This document shows positions 32,775-45,075 of a DNA stretch of 64,000 nt, piece after piece (positions within the stretch are counted from its first letter, which is position 1; every line of letters starts with the position of its first letter). The position numbers and the translations under genes were made by a program. The notes under the pieces were generated by a model. The model was not told the DNA's origin. It ran no database searches and was given only the letters and a program-made list of their open reading frames with translations. The DNA is from Chlamydomonas reinhardtii (lineage: Eukaryota; Chlorophyta; Chlorophyceae; Chlamydomonadales; Chlamydomonadaceae): assembly GCF_000002595.2 (NCBI RefSeq), contig NC_057006.1:6341512-6405511 (forward strand), given 5' to 3'.

Positions 32775-35265
32775 ATGGAGCAGCAGCACGGCGCCAGGCG
32801 CGAGCGGTCCCCTGATGCGGAGCAGCTGGCCCCGCCCGCCAAGCGGCCCGCCCTTCCTGCCGACCTTGTGGACAACCGGCAGCTCCTGCCGGCCGAGATG
32901 CAGCAGCCCATTGCGGGCATGATGAACCCAACCGATGTGGCTGCCGGCACCAGGGTATGTATGTGCGTGCATTCAGAAACTGTTGTAGGCACGCTTCCTT
33001 GCAATCGTTGGCACGTCGTCCATCTAAGAACGGTTTAGCCCCTTGCGCGCTATACCGTTATACGCCTATAGCTCTGCCATCCACTACCTCTCAGGCTTCA
33101 GCTGTTAGCACAGCGCCACACCGTACCTTGTTGAACCCGTACCTGACCGGTTCAGGCATCAACCACTCCCCGCCTTCCTTGCTTGTGCCCGTCAACCCCT
33201 TCCCCCTTGCCTTGGCCCCGCCGCCCACTGCAGCTGGCCGACGCGGAGATGGCTGCCCTGCTGTTTGACTTCGTTAGGGCCTGCGCCCAGCCCGGCGCGG
33301 ACTTTCCCCGCGCCGCCATCCTGGCCTCCCGCAACGACGGCCAGTTCTGGGCCGCCTTCACAAACGTTGAGCGCCAGAGCTTTATGCGCACGGTCGCCGC
33401 CGCCGGCGACCTTGCCTGCCTGGAGGTGGCGGTGCAGCACTGCGGGCGCAGCGTCGACGGCAGCGTCATGCAGCCCTCAGCAGTGCTGGTGGCGGCGGCA
33501 GCGGCCGGGCACGTGGATGTGTGCGAGTGGCTGCTGCAGGCGGGCTGGGAGGTCGGCAGTGAGACGGTCCTGGCGGCGGTGTGCAAGGCGGCGGCGGCGG
33601 CGGGCCACATGCCCGTGCTGCAGCTGATGACCGGCGATGCCCACCTGCCGGTGCAGGACGCGCAGGACCTGTTCGCGGTCTGGTCCGCCATTGCACATGG
33701 CGCGTTTGAGGGCGGCCACGTGCACGTGGTGGCGTGGCTGTACGGCGAGTGCGGCTTCCCCAACGTGCTGCCGCCGGCACCGCAGGCTGCTGCTGCTGCG
33801 GCGGCTGCGGCGGCGGCGGCGCCCGCGCAGCAGCGCCGCAACTACGGCAGCCGCAACAGCAGCTTCACCACCATGGAGCTGGCAGCGCTGGCGGCCGCGG
33901 GCGGTCACATGCAGCTGCTGGAGATGATGATGCCCGCCCTGCAGAACGCGGCCCGGGAGCCTGTTGCCGCCGCCGCCGCCGCGCCGCCGCCGGCTGTGGC
34001 TGCGGGGTCGCTGGGCATTGGCCTGGAGCTGCTAGCCAAGGCGGCGTATGGCTGCACCCTGGAGGTGCTGGACAGGCTGTGCGACTTGCTGCAGCCGCAG
34101 CTGCCGGTGATGACGCCCCGGGCCCTGGGCATGCTGCTCAGCCACGCAGCCGCCAGCCCCACCGTCGGCCGGCGTGACAAGGCCCACTTCGTGCTGGCGC
34201 GCTTCCGGGCCCCGGGCGCAGCTGCCAAGCGGCTGATGCCCACCTTCGAGCCGCAGCCCATGCACGTCGGCAAGGCCTGGGATGGTTGGCAGGAGATGGC
34301 GCGCCAGCCCGGCTTCCTGCAGCTGCTGCAGGACCTGGCTGAGGCGGGGCTGAGGCGCAGCTGCGTGAGCCCCGCCGCGGCCTGCGCTGCCGCGCGTGCC
34401 GGCCACGTGGTCGCCCTGGCATGGCTGGAGCAGCAGGCGGGCGTGGGGCGGAAGGGCATCACCAACAGGGCCGTGCTGCGGGCGGCCGTGCTGGGCGGGC
34501 GCAGCAACGTCCTGCAGGTGAGGGCAGGGTACGTGCGTTGCTTGCGTGCGTTGGGTAGATGGGACCGTGTGGGCATGACTAGCCCCGGCCTGCTGTCCCT
34601 TCATCCCTGCGCTTCGCAGCCTTGCTCGATTCGCGCTGTCCTGACACGCCATGCGCTTGCGCTCCATACATGATCGCCTGCCTGCCTGCCTGCAGATGCT
34701 GGCCGGGCGCGGCGCGGACCTGCACCTGGGTCTGCTGATCATGGCGGCGGGGCAGTGGGACGTCGCCACGTGGCTGGTGGACACGCTGCCTGACGGCGAG
34801 CCGCAGCTGCACTGGGACGTCGCGTTCTTTGCCCTGGCAAAACGCGGCGCCCCGCTGGCGCTGCTGCAGCGCCTGCACGAGCGCCGCGGGACCGCAGTCG
34901 ACCGGGTGGCCATGGCTGACGGCGGGAGCTCCAATGATGCGCTGGCGTGGGCGGATGAGCGCCTGGCGGCCGGCGCGCGCGGCGGACTTGGACTAGGTGC
35001 GTCAGCTGCGGGGGGTGCGGCGGCCCTGGGGTGCGGCGTTGCGAGTGCTGTAGGTGCCAGGTGCGTGCATACTGGCAGCCACACAGCAGCGGTCATTTCC
35101 CATTACGTGCACCAACATCAACCAGCGTAACTTGAGCATATCTACTGAAATGGCCGTATTACCTTTGCGTGTGACCGCTCCCTCGTTGTATTTTATTCCG
35201 CAGATCCCGCAGTGGAGACGGACAGCCCCCACTGGGTTGAGGCCCAGCTGTTGCGCGCCTGTTGA
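32775..35265 (+). CDS. ankyrin-type repeat protein
   Basis: Four exons (32775-32954, 33234-34517, 34696-34996, 35204-35265) give 608 aa, all GT-AG and in phase. After a charged, Pro-rich N terminus (MEQQHGARRERSPDAEQL) the chain is built of helical repeats in the style of divergent ankyrin repeats: MRTVAAAGDLACLEVAVQH, AAAAAGHVDVCEWLLQAGW, KAAAAAGHMPVLQLM, GAFEGGHVHVVAWLYGECG, ALAAAGGHMQLLEMMMP, AARAGHVVALAWLEQQAG, and LGLLIMAAGQWDVATWLVD. The A-x-x-GH-hydrophobic-x-hydrophobic-L spacing is the clearest sign. Poly-Ala runs interrupt the middle. No signal peptide or membrane segment is seen. Ankyrin proteins bind other proteins; no specific partner can be named. Chlamydomonas has many such genes. 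Confidence 0.85.
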
Positions 35266-37278
35266 GGGGACTGCCGGCACTGCCCTATAGTGGTGTGCTG
35301 GTGTGGCCAATCATGAGGCCAACGGAATGGAGGCGTATCTTGGAAACGCAGTGAGACCCCTTGTTTGCATTAGTGTGACTACGACGGAGTGAATGCGGTT
35401 GTGGAGTGCACGGCAAGGCATGAGCGGTCGCAGACCTACGCTGTGCGCTGCGACCGCGCTGCTTGAAGGAACTGGAAGTAGTGCCTCTGTGGAACAAAAT
35501 GCCGTACCCACATCCTCACCTTGAACTGCTGCCAGCTGTGTGTTGCAATCGTCCATCTTGAGAGATGCGCAAGGATGTGCACAGGTACTCATCAGACATT
35601 CGCACTGTGGTGTCGTACGGATCGCAATCTGCTCATTAGTTGCTTGGCATTCGCAGGTTCACTGCGATGCAATTTTAACGTGACTGTAAGCTGATGTGTT
35701 TACTTTGCTACCGTCCCGTGGGTTCCGGCAATAGCCACGGGCCACAGTTCAGCTTGGGCTGGTTTCTGCATGGCCAATGATACGTCGATACGACTCGCAG
35801 CTTCTGCTTGCAGCCTCTGCTTCTACTCCGGCAGCACGCATGGCGCAGCGCCGCCAGTCAGAAAGGTCTGGCCAGAACATGCAGAGCTGGTGTGTTGTGG
35901 CTGCCGCGGCACTGGCCCACCAGCGGCTGCTGCCTGGGCCTAACCCCAAGGAATACGTGCGAGCGCCGCGTTACACTGAGCGTCATTGACTCTCATGCGC
36001 CTCAACTCCGTGCGCTGGCGGTTGTCCACGCCACGTAGCTCTGGATCTCCTGAAGTATTAGATAGTGCCACAGCGTACATCCGCTATGAAGCCCATACAG
36101 CATGCACTAGGACCAACGTCCATTCAAACATGGATGCAGCGGTGGAAACAGGAATATATACAGACGACCAACGGGACAGAATCATCAAGGTCACGATTTC
36201 AATGCGCCGCGAGCCCCACATATAGGGGATGTTAGGTGGTTGGGCGCTTGTAGCTTGTGCACGTCACGGGAGCGGGTGACCTACGCCCACCCTGGCTTGC
36301 CTGGCCGCGTCACCCACGCATCCCAAACAGTACAATCAACACTGGCTGGGTCTTATAACCTAAACATCTACCGCAGTGATTGGAGTTGCGGGACAGCTGG
36401 CCATGGCCCAGCTCGCAAACTGCAAAACTCAGCCGGGCTGCCCGAACTCGGCGATCTGCAAACCGGTCGCATGGATGCGCCCATCTACCCAAGAGTCTCA
36501 AACACAGCCAGCTTGCTCTTTTGGTTTCCATGGCTTCTAGACTACCACACACTATCGAAGTCGACACGGCCGCAGGCATTTCCCCCACGCACTCCTCCAG
36601 TGCGGGCCTGACGTTGCCGGGACTCCGCAGCAGTCAATCCACGCACCTCTACTTCGACATGCCATGCACTCGATCGCGGCAGTGTCCGCACCGGCGGCAC
36701 CAGCAACAAAGTTTCTAACCCACAGTACCTTGGCACCACATACGCCAACAATGGCACACACACAGGCGCACACGCATCAATCAGTCCGCTGGAAAATCAT
36801 TGCTGGCACACGCAATCGTGGGGGAGGAACGGAAAATGGACATGCGGCCGTACCTCACAACAGCAAACACCTGTGTACCGAGTGGCCGTGCTTGGAGATG
36901 TGAGCGCATAACACAGCGCTGAGCCGTTGCCTACTTGCCTTCCTTGTGCCACGCTTCCGGTTTCGCATCCTGTGCCTCGGCTGAAATCCCAGCCGCCCCT
37001 ATCCTCCTGCAGTCAAGCGGACGCTTCGCACCCACAGATTGCAATTCGCAAACAACACCCTGTCTATTTCTATGGCATGCTCCGCCCCCTCTCTCGGACA
37101 CCTGCTTTGCTTCCAACAACCTGCCTAAACTCGAGCCCAGCAAGCCCCCAAAGATTCGTGCTCCTCTTCTTCCAAGGTACCAGAACGGACGTCAACCTCA
37201 TGCCTGCCGCCCGCCGCCCGCTCAACGCTCCTGCTCCTCCCCCCCAGAGCTCCCGCATCACGGCCACGGGCTCACGGC
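35266..37278. other. 2-kb spacer between the ankyrin-type gene and the MAP3K
   Basis: Both flanking genes end here, so it should be largely two converging 3' UTRs. TGTAA lies at 35685-35689 on the plus strand. On the minus strand the first I find is at 35971-35975, 1.3 kb beyond the MAP3K stop. No gene, RNA or clear repeat is supported in between. Confidence 0.4.
35685..35689 (+). terminator. TGTAA polyadenylation signal, ankyrin-type gene
   Basis: First plus-strand TGTAA after the stop at 35265, 420 bp downstream. Confidence 0.45.
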
Positions 37279-40200
37279 TCACGCGCCGCCGCCGCCGCCA
37301 CCACCACCGCCGCCACCTTGCTGCCGCGCCTGCCGCGCGCGCGCCGCCGCCGCCTGTCGCTCCATTACCTCGGCCGTGGGCCGCAGCTCGCTCCACGTGG
37401 TCAAGGTCGCCAGGATCTGACTGAACGAGGGCCGGTCCGCGGGCTTGTCCGCCCAGCATGCCGTGATCAGGGCGGTCACGCCCGGATCCAGATCCGGCGG
37501 CAGGTCCATGCGCTGGCCGTTGAATCCAACCACGCCCACCACCTGCATGGGGTTGAGCTCCTCCCAGGGCTCCCGGCCCGTGACCAGCTCGTACAGGATG
37601 ACGCCGAAGCTGAACACGTCGGACTTTTCGTCGCAGCGCTCGGAGCGCAAAATCTCGGGGGCCATCCAGGCGGGAGACCTGAAGATGTGGTTTGCAGCGG
37701 GGAGGAGTTTGACGATTGGGTGGTGGTGATTGGCACAGGAACAGGACGGAGGAGGCGGGGCCGGGGTGACCGCGCCGTTGCTCGGTGAACTGGCATCCCT
37801 TTCCGGACCACACTTTAGACCAATTTGCCGATCTTTCAGCTACGCTTGCAATGGGTGTCATTGGTATGAGCTCAACAAGCAATGCTCTTTCCGCGCCAGG
37901 GACTCACCCGCCCTGCGTCTTGGCTGTGAGGAAGGTGTCCATCTTGACCTTGCTCAGCCCGAAGTCGCACACCTTGACGGTCCAGTCGCGGTCCACCAGT
38001 AGGTTGGGGCTCTTCAGGTCGCGGTGCACCAGCACCGGCTTGCAGTTGTGCAGGTACTCCATGCCTGTGTGCGCAGGATGGGGGCGGCCAGGTGTGAAGC
38101 GGCGTGTCATCCGGAATGCCGAAATGTCGACACTTCGCACACAAAACACGCACAATGGAAGCGGCTCTCGCTCGTTCTCTCTCGTACCCACCCCCTGCCG
38201 TGCCGTTTCACGTCAGCCATGCATTCGGCAACCGCGCGCCCCCACCGACCCACCCTTGGCAATGTCCAGCGACATGTTGAGGCGGCGGCGCGGGTCCAGC
38301 ACCTCCTTGGTGCGGTGCAGCAGCCGGAACAGACTGCCGCGCGCCACAAACTGCGTCACGATGGCCAGCTGGTTGCTCTGCGTGACGGCGCCCATGAACA
38401 GCACGATGTTGGGGTGGCGCAGCTTGCTCATGATGAGCACCTCGTCACGGAAGTCGCGGATGGTGGGCGGCGACAGGTTTTGCTCCAGGAAGCGCTTCAC
38501 TGCAACCTCCGTGCCGCGCCAGCTGCCCTTGTACACCTCGCCGTAGCTGTCGGGCGGCGGCGGCGGGAAGGGCGCGGGTTAGGAAAGCATGCGGGCACTC
38601 GTGTGCGGGGTGCAGCGGGCTCAGGTGGTGGCTTGTTAGCATGTTCACGTGCGGTCGTGCTGTGCGCAGCGTACCGTGCAACAGCGCAAGACGCAATGAA
38701 AACGTCGCCACGAAAGCCCTTTCACTCGTCCCTTGGGCTCCCCGTCTCCTCATGCCGCAATTCATACGGTAACGAGTAGCCGCACACGCTCCCGTGACAA
38801 ACCCACGGCACATGCTTTCTCACACACCTGCCAATGCCGATGCGCTGCCCCAGCGTGAGCTCCTTGGGGTCGATCTCCAGGTCTTTGTAGTGCGGCGGCA
38901 GAGGCATGGTGGACGTCACAGACAGCGTCGGCTGCAGGCCCAGAGGAGAGCTCACGCCTGCAGCGCCGCCGTCGCTCACAGCCGAGACACCGCCCGCCGC
39001 CGCCGCCGCGCCGGCGGCCTGCAGCGCCGCTAGCCGCGACGCCGACGGTATTGTCATCTCGTGCGCGAGGCCGATGGCGCCGGCAGCTGCTGACGCCACG
39101 CCACCCTGCTGCTGCGCCGAGGACACGGCGGCTGCGGATGTCTCCACCACTTGCGTCGTCTGGCGGACGACGGTGGTCGTGGTGGTCGTAGTGGTAGCGA
39201 AGCTGGAGTTGCGTTCCATGTGCGCCTGTTGCTGCTGCTGTTGATGTTGATGAAGCTGCTGTTGCTGCGCCATGCCCTGTTGCTGCTGCATGAACGCCGA
39301 GTGCATCATAAAGGCGGACTGCTGCCGCTGCTGCTGTTGCTGATGCTGCTGCTGCGACAAGCTCTGCGCGCCGCCGCCGGGCTGCGGCGGCGGGAAATGG
39401 GGCTGGAAGGTCGGGACCTGCTGCTGCAGCTGCTGCTGCTGGTGTTGCTGGTGCTGGTTCGCGGCAACCCACGCCTGCGCCGCCCAGGGGTGCAGCGCGG
39501 TGCCGGGGCCCTGCACCGCCCCTGCTCCTCCGCCCATGGCGCCCGGCCCCATGCCCAACAGCCCCATCTGCTGCGGGGCGAGCAGCAGCGGCTGCTGCGC
39601 ACCGCCAAAGCCCTGGCCCTGCTGCGGCCCGTGCCCGTGCCCGAGCCCATGCGGCCAGCCGGCGGGTGCGCCAAACGGCGACTGCATCACGTGCATCTGC
39701 TGCATGTGGGCCAGGTTGGTCATCGCGCCCGCGCCGGGGGTGGGGTTGAGGTTGATCATGCCCGCCGCCTGTGCCAGCGCCATGGCCTGGCTAATGAGCT
39801 GCAGGCTGTTGGGGCCGCCCTGCATGCCCTGCTGGTACAGCGTGATGGCCATCTCGCGCTGCCGCTGCTGCTCCGCCACCGCCGCCGCCGCCGCCGCCTG
39901 CCCCAGCCCCGTTCCCGCGCCCATCGCCTGGCCCATGGGCGCAAACGTCTGCCCCTGCCCCGTGGTGGTGGCCAAATGCATCTGCTGCATCGACTGCCCG
40001 TGCAGCACCAGCTGGCCGCCGCCACTGCCGGCCGACGCGTGGTGCCCGTGCGAGCCCAGCCGGCCCACCGACGCATCAGCGCGGCTGCCCATGCCCGTGC
40101 CCGAGGCCGTGCCTATCCGCAGCCGTCCCATCATGTCAACGGTGCTCTCGCTCCATGACGACGGCCCGCCGGCGCCGCCACCAGGCAGCAGCATGTGGCC

Positions 40201-43200
40201 GTTGTCCGGGACGTTGGTGAAGGACATACGCGGCGTGGTGTCGCGGCTGTTGTCGCTGCTGGGCATCTCCACAATGGGCGACTGGCGGCCGGCGCCGCGG
40301 GCGTGGCCGCCCGGCGGCGTGTTGTCGCGCCCACCGGCGCCGCCGCCAGGGCCGCCGACTCCGTTGTTGAAGGGCGAGAGGTCGGCGAAGAAGGTCGCAC
40401 TGCGCGCCTTGCTCGCCCTGTCCTCCGCAGGGTCAGCGGTGGACGCCTGTGCCGGCGGCAGCAACCCTCCCTGGCCTGGGCGGCCTGCACCGACACCCGC
40501 GCCCGCCCTGCCGCCCGCCGCACCCCCGCCGGTGGCGCCGGCCGCGGCTGGGTTGGCGTTGGTGCCATTGTACCAGGGCGACAGGTCGGCGAAGGGTATG
40601 CTCTCGACCGGCGCCGCATTGCCCGGTGTGGACTGCGCCGACGAGGCGGTGAGCGCCAGCGGCGTGGACAGCGCCGGCGACGGGGCCTTGCTGCTGGTGC
40701 CCGCGTCCTTAGGCGGCGGCGTGTAGAGCGCGTTGCCGCCCGCGCCGGTGGTGATGGTGGTGGCGGCGTGGGGCATGAAGCCGGCGGGAAGGCCGGTGGG
40801 CGTCGCCTGCTGCCGTTGCCCGGGAGCCAGCGGCGGCGAGGCCAAGTTCGGCTGCTGCTGCTGCTGCTGCGAGGTCAGCTGCGGCAGGGGCTGGTGCTGC
40901 GGGTGCAGGGTGGGGAAGGAGGATGCGAGGTGCTGCGGCAGCGAGCTGCGCTGCTGCGGGCCCGTGCCCAGTCCCAGCTGCGCCGCCTGGAACGGCGACG
41001 CGGCGCTCACTGTGGCGTGCGGCAGCCCCCCGGCACCTGCGCCTGGTGCCCCGGTCGGTGGCTTGCCGGACGCTGGTCCCTGCGCTGGCGCAGCAGCAGC
41101 AGCAGTGGCAGCGGCGCCGCCCTGCGTGGAGCCTGCGCTGCTGACGGTGGCCTCTGTGCTGATGCCGCCCCCGCCGCCGCCCTGCTGGCCCGCAGCCGCG
41201 CCCACACCGGCCGCCACGGCGGCGCCAGGCAGCGACAGCGACATGCCCCCCGGCAGCATGAAGTGCGCGAACGGCGAAGCCGAAGACAGCCCCGTCGCAC
41301 CGGTCGTGACCACAGGCAGCCCCGTCGGCGGCATCGCCGACAGCGTCGGCTGCGCCGCGAGGCCCGACGAGGCTGAGGAGATGCCGTTGCAGTGGGCGCC
41401 CGACCCGGAGCCGGAGCCGCCGTTGCCGTTGCCGTTGCCGGCACTGTCTGCTGGCGAAGGCGGGTTGCCCATGCCGGTCAGGCTGCCGGAGGACTCCATG
41501 TGCGTGGGCAGCTGGGGCTGGTGCGGCTGGCGCGGCTGCTGCTGTGGGTGCGGGTGTGTGGGCATACCGTTGGCGCCGGCTGCTGCCAGGAGGGACGCGC
41601 CCAGCTGGCCTGGCGCCACCGACGGCGGAGGCGCGCCCTGCTGGCCCAGCCGCGACGGGGTGTGCCCCGTCGCCTCATCCTTGTGCGGCGTGGGCGCACG
41701 GCCGAAGCTGCCGCTGAACTTCACCCAGCCGTTTGCGTCCAGCGACGCCTGCTGCTTGTGCGGCACCTGCGCCGCCGTGACGTGCGGCGGGTGGTGGTGC
41801 CCCGCGCCGGTGGGCGTGGGACAAACCTCCGGCGGCGGCAGCGGCTCCGAGTCGAGGCGGATGAGGTCGCCGCCAACGCTGTTGCCGTGCAGGTCCAACA
41901 TGGACCGCGCTTTACTGTGCGGTAGGTTCGCATGCCGGGACGCGGGGCCGCCAACGCCAGAACTCCCAGCGGCCGCCGCTGACCCTGGCCCCGGGCCGGC
42001 AGCAGTGCCTGGCGGCGGCGCGATGGCGGTGCAGTGCTGCAACGCGCCCGCGCCGCCGGTCGGCCCCGCCGCCACTGGCCCTATTCGCACGTGCGGCACA
42101 TGCGAGGACGCATGCGGCGCTGAGCCCACCGTCGCGCCCGCCGAGCCCCCGCTCGAGTGCAACGCCCCCGGTGCCGCGTGCCCGCCCGCGCCCAATGTGC
42201 TCAGGTGCCCGTGCGGCGAAGAGGAGGACGCGGTCGTGATGGAGGTGGACACGTGCGGCGTGCCGCTGCCCGACTTGGGAAGGTCGGTGATGGTGAAGCG
42301 CACGCGGCTACCGGCAATGGCCGGCCCAGCGCCGCCGGCACCAGCGCCGGTGCCGGCGCCGCCGCTGCCGCTGCCACCGCCGTGCTGCCCCTGCGGGTGC
42401 ACGCTCAGGCCTGAGCCCCACACGCCGCCGCCGTGCTGTCCGTGCCCGTGCATGCTGCTGCCGCCGCCCGAGTTGGGCAGGGAGGAGCTAAAGGCGCCCG
42501 GGCCCGGCACCGGCGGCACCGCCACCAACGGCCGCGGCAGCGCCGTGCGCGGGCTGCTCAGCGCCGGCGTGGACTGCGAGCCCGTGGACCCTGCTGCCGC
42601 GGCGGCTGCTGACTGAAGAGAGGCAGTGGAGACGGAGTGGGGCGGCGCGGTCAGCAGGTTGCCGGAGGCGGGCCCCAAAGCCTCGCCCGACCCGGCCGCG
42701 CCCGTCACCGCAGCGGGTGTGCTCACGGTGGCCACGCTGCTGGCGCTGCTGCTGCTGACCGCCGACGTCTCCACGGCCGCCGCAAGCGTGGAGGCGGAGC
42801 CGTTGCGGTGCCAGCTGTCCGAGCCTGCGTAACCAGAAGACAGAGAGAAGGAGAGCCTGCCTTAGCTACTAGTTTCAGGCCATGGGGTTAACTATGCCGG
42901 GGCGACGTGCGCCGGCATCCCAAGCCCGCCGTCCCTCTCCGAAACCCCTTGATCTCCTCCATACCACGGGCCCAACTCACGTGTCCGCTTGGATTTGACC
43001 AGCGCGCAGTACTCCTGCGGCCCGTACAGCCGCCCCGGCTCGTACACCAGGTCCACCACCCACTCCCCACCGCTGCGACTGCCCCCGCCGGCCCCAGTGG
43101 CCGCCGGCACCGCCACCAGCACCACCACGCCGGCCTCGCTGCCGCACAGCGCGGCGCCGCGCACCAGGCGACACGGCAGCTTGGCGGCGTCCGCCAGCAC

Positions 43201-45075
43201 CTTGAACAGCAGCGCGCGGTGGCGGGCGGAGCCCACATCCAGCCGGCACAGCGGGACCACCGCCGAGCTGTGGCAAGGACGGTGGATGGGAGGTAAAGAT
43301 TGAGAGGTTGAGCGCGACAGGCAGGCAGGTAGGCAGGATACGATGGTTGGTTGGCGCACAGAAGCGTGCGGCAGCAACGGCAGCTCGTAGGTCTAGAGCC
43401 GGCGGCGCCGCACCTGTCCTACAGCTGCTTCATCCGCCGCCACTACTGCCCCTGCCTGCCCCCCATGCAGCCCTCCCGGTCTCCCTCTGCTCCCGCGGCG
43501 ATTCCCTCACCGTGTACGCCGCTTCTCCGCCGCGCTGGAGGCGTGCCAGAAGTGGTCCAGTGCCGCCTCGGTGTCGTAGGCGCCGCCGAACCGCTCACAC
43601 ACAACACGGGCGACCACCTGAGGCAGGAGCAGCGAAGATGGCAGCCGGCGCAGCAGCAGGGTGAGACGCTGGAAAGAATGGGGATGTGCGCCAGCCCCGG
43701 ATGCACAAGAGCGTCCGGTGCTTGCCCAGCACCAACAGCAGCGAAGCGCGTCGGCTGACTGAGTGCTGACATAGCTGTCCCTCAACTGTTGCGTCGCGCA
43801 CCTAACGTATACAACGGGCGGCACGCACCATCCTCCATCACCCGCCTGCGGCCACTACTTCACCTGTTTGCCTCCCACACTCCTTGAGAACATGGCATGA
43901 CCCCTTGCCAAGTGCACGACACGCCTCCACCCCCACAGCCCCCGTCCCCGCCTCCCACGCCCTCCGCCGTCTCCCCACCTGTATCCTGGCGGCCACGTCC
44001 GCGGGCTTGGCCTCCTCCATGGCCTCGCTCAGCTGCTCCTCCACCGCCAGTAGCCCCTGGTCCTCCTCGTGGTCGATCAGCACAACCTGGAGGGAGGGAA
44101 GGGGCGAGGGAGGGCGCGGAGACGAAGGGCTCGGAAACCTCGTGCGGCCAGGGCCAGGAAACGGGCCGTTGGGATGAGCGGGAGGAGGGCGGGAGAGGCG
44201 GCGAAGGGCCGCGTGCATGCATGTTGGGTGGCTGGGTCCGTGGCACGGTCTGGGGGTCGTTTCCACAGCACCGGGAGCGCTGGGACAGTCAGCAACCTGA
44301 AAGGAGTGTGCGTGGCACGATGCCCCACACACCAGACCACTTTTCCGGCTTCCCCACTTCCACAGCGACCCGCTTGCCTCGCCCGCGGCATTGCCTTTGC
44401 CAACCCTGTGACACCCTCCACTAATGTCGCGAGTCGGCGGCTCAAAAGGTGGCTTACCTCGCGCACATCGCCGGACCCCGTCCGAACTTTTCGCAGGTCC
44501 GCCAGCGCAGGGAACTGGTTGGGGCCCTCGCAAACCTCCGGGAAATCCCCATATATGTCGTAGAAGCCATCCGCAACGACCTCACCGTAGCCAAGGCTGC
44601 AAGGCAGGACCGAGACAGCGTGTTACAAGAGAGCTGTTGTCCTGCGGCAGTCTCTTTCCTCGTCATCCTCCCTCACTCACCTTCCTTCTCGCCAGAACTT
44701 TTGCGAGGCCGCCTCTGCGGCGCTTGACTTGACAACTCGGTGCGCCTGTGCAGCCTGCAGCTCGCGCTCCCGGTGTCGCCAGGCCTCGTGGTCTACAACG
44801 CTTTGAGCCAAGGCAATGCTGATGGCCTGCTCCTCCGATGTAGGCTGCGGTGGAGCATACTGCTGCGGGTAACTTTGGGGACCCTGCTGATAGTTCATCT
44901 GAACTCTCTGAGCGCCTGCGCCCTCCGTAATGGGACCCAGGGGGCGCCTGAACGTCCAGTCGTCGCCCCTGGTTGATGTTCCTCCGGTATCTCTATTCGA
45001 GCGGCGACCTCTCCCGCAGAGAACGATGCTCAGGATGCTATCGGCGACGTTTGCAAGCTTCGGGTGCCGTGTCAT
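37279..45075 (-). CDS. Raf-like MAP kinase kinase kinase with EDR1/CTR1 N-terminal domain, 1960 aa
   Basis: Nine exons give 1960 aa: 45075-44681, 44596-44458, 44086-43979, 43617-43511, 43267-42981, 42824-38828, 38546-38254, 38064-37908, 37678-37279, all in phase. Residues about 85-345 match the EDR1/CTR1 regulatory domain ([53 protein letters not shown]). [18 protein letters not shown] just before it looks like a ubiquitin-interacting motif. A single 3997-nt exon encodes about 1330 residues of Gly/Ala/Gln/Ser/Pro-rich, probably disordered sequence. The kinase domain starts at about residue 1667: [65 protein letters not shown], all catalytic residues present. A poly-Gly tail ends the protein. 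Plant relatives act in ethylene, stress and defence signalling; the algal substrate is unknown. Confidence 0.94.

Noticed and set aside
32276-32815. 179-codon frame before the ankyrin-type gene
   Set aside because: It runs through the CACTGTGG repeats and the CCCA tract and overlaps the real first exon in another frame.
35777-35989. 70-codon plus-strand frame after the ankyrin-type gene
   Set aside because: No domain, no splice partner, and it lies in the region expected to be converging 3' UTRs.
40733-42616. 627-codon plus-strand open frame, and others at 39151-40158 and 39500-40726
   Set aside because: They lie exactly antisense to the MAP3K giant exon. Strong GC bias at third positions leaves antisense frames open, and the translations are Pro/Cys/Arg-rich with no domain.
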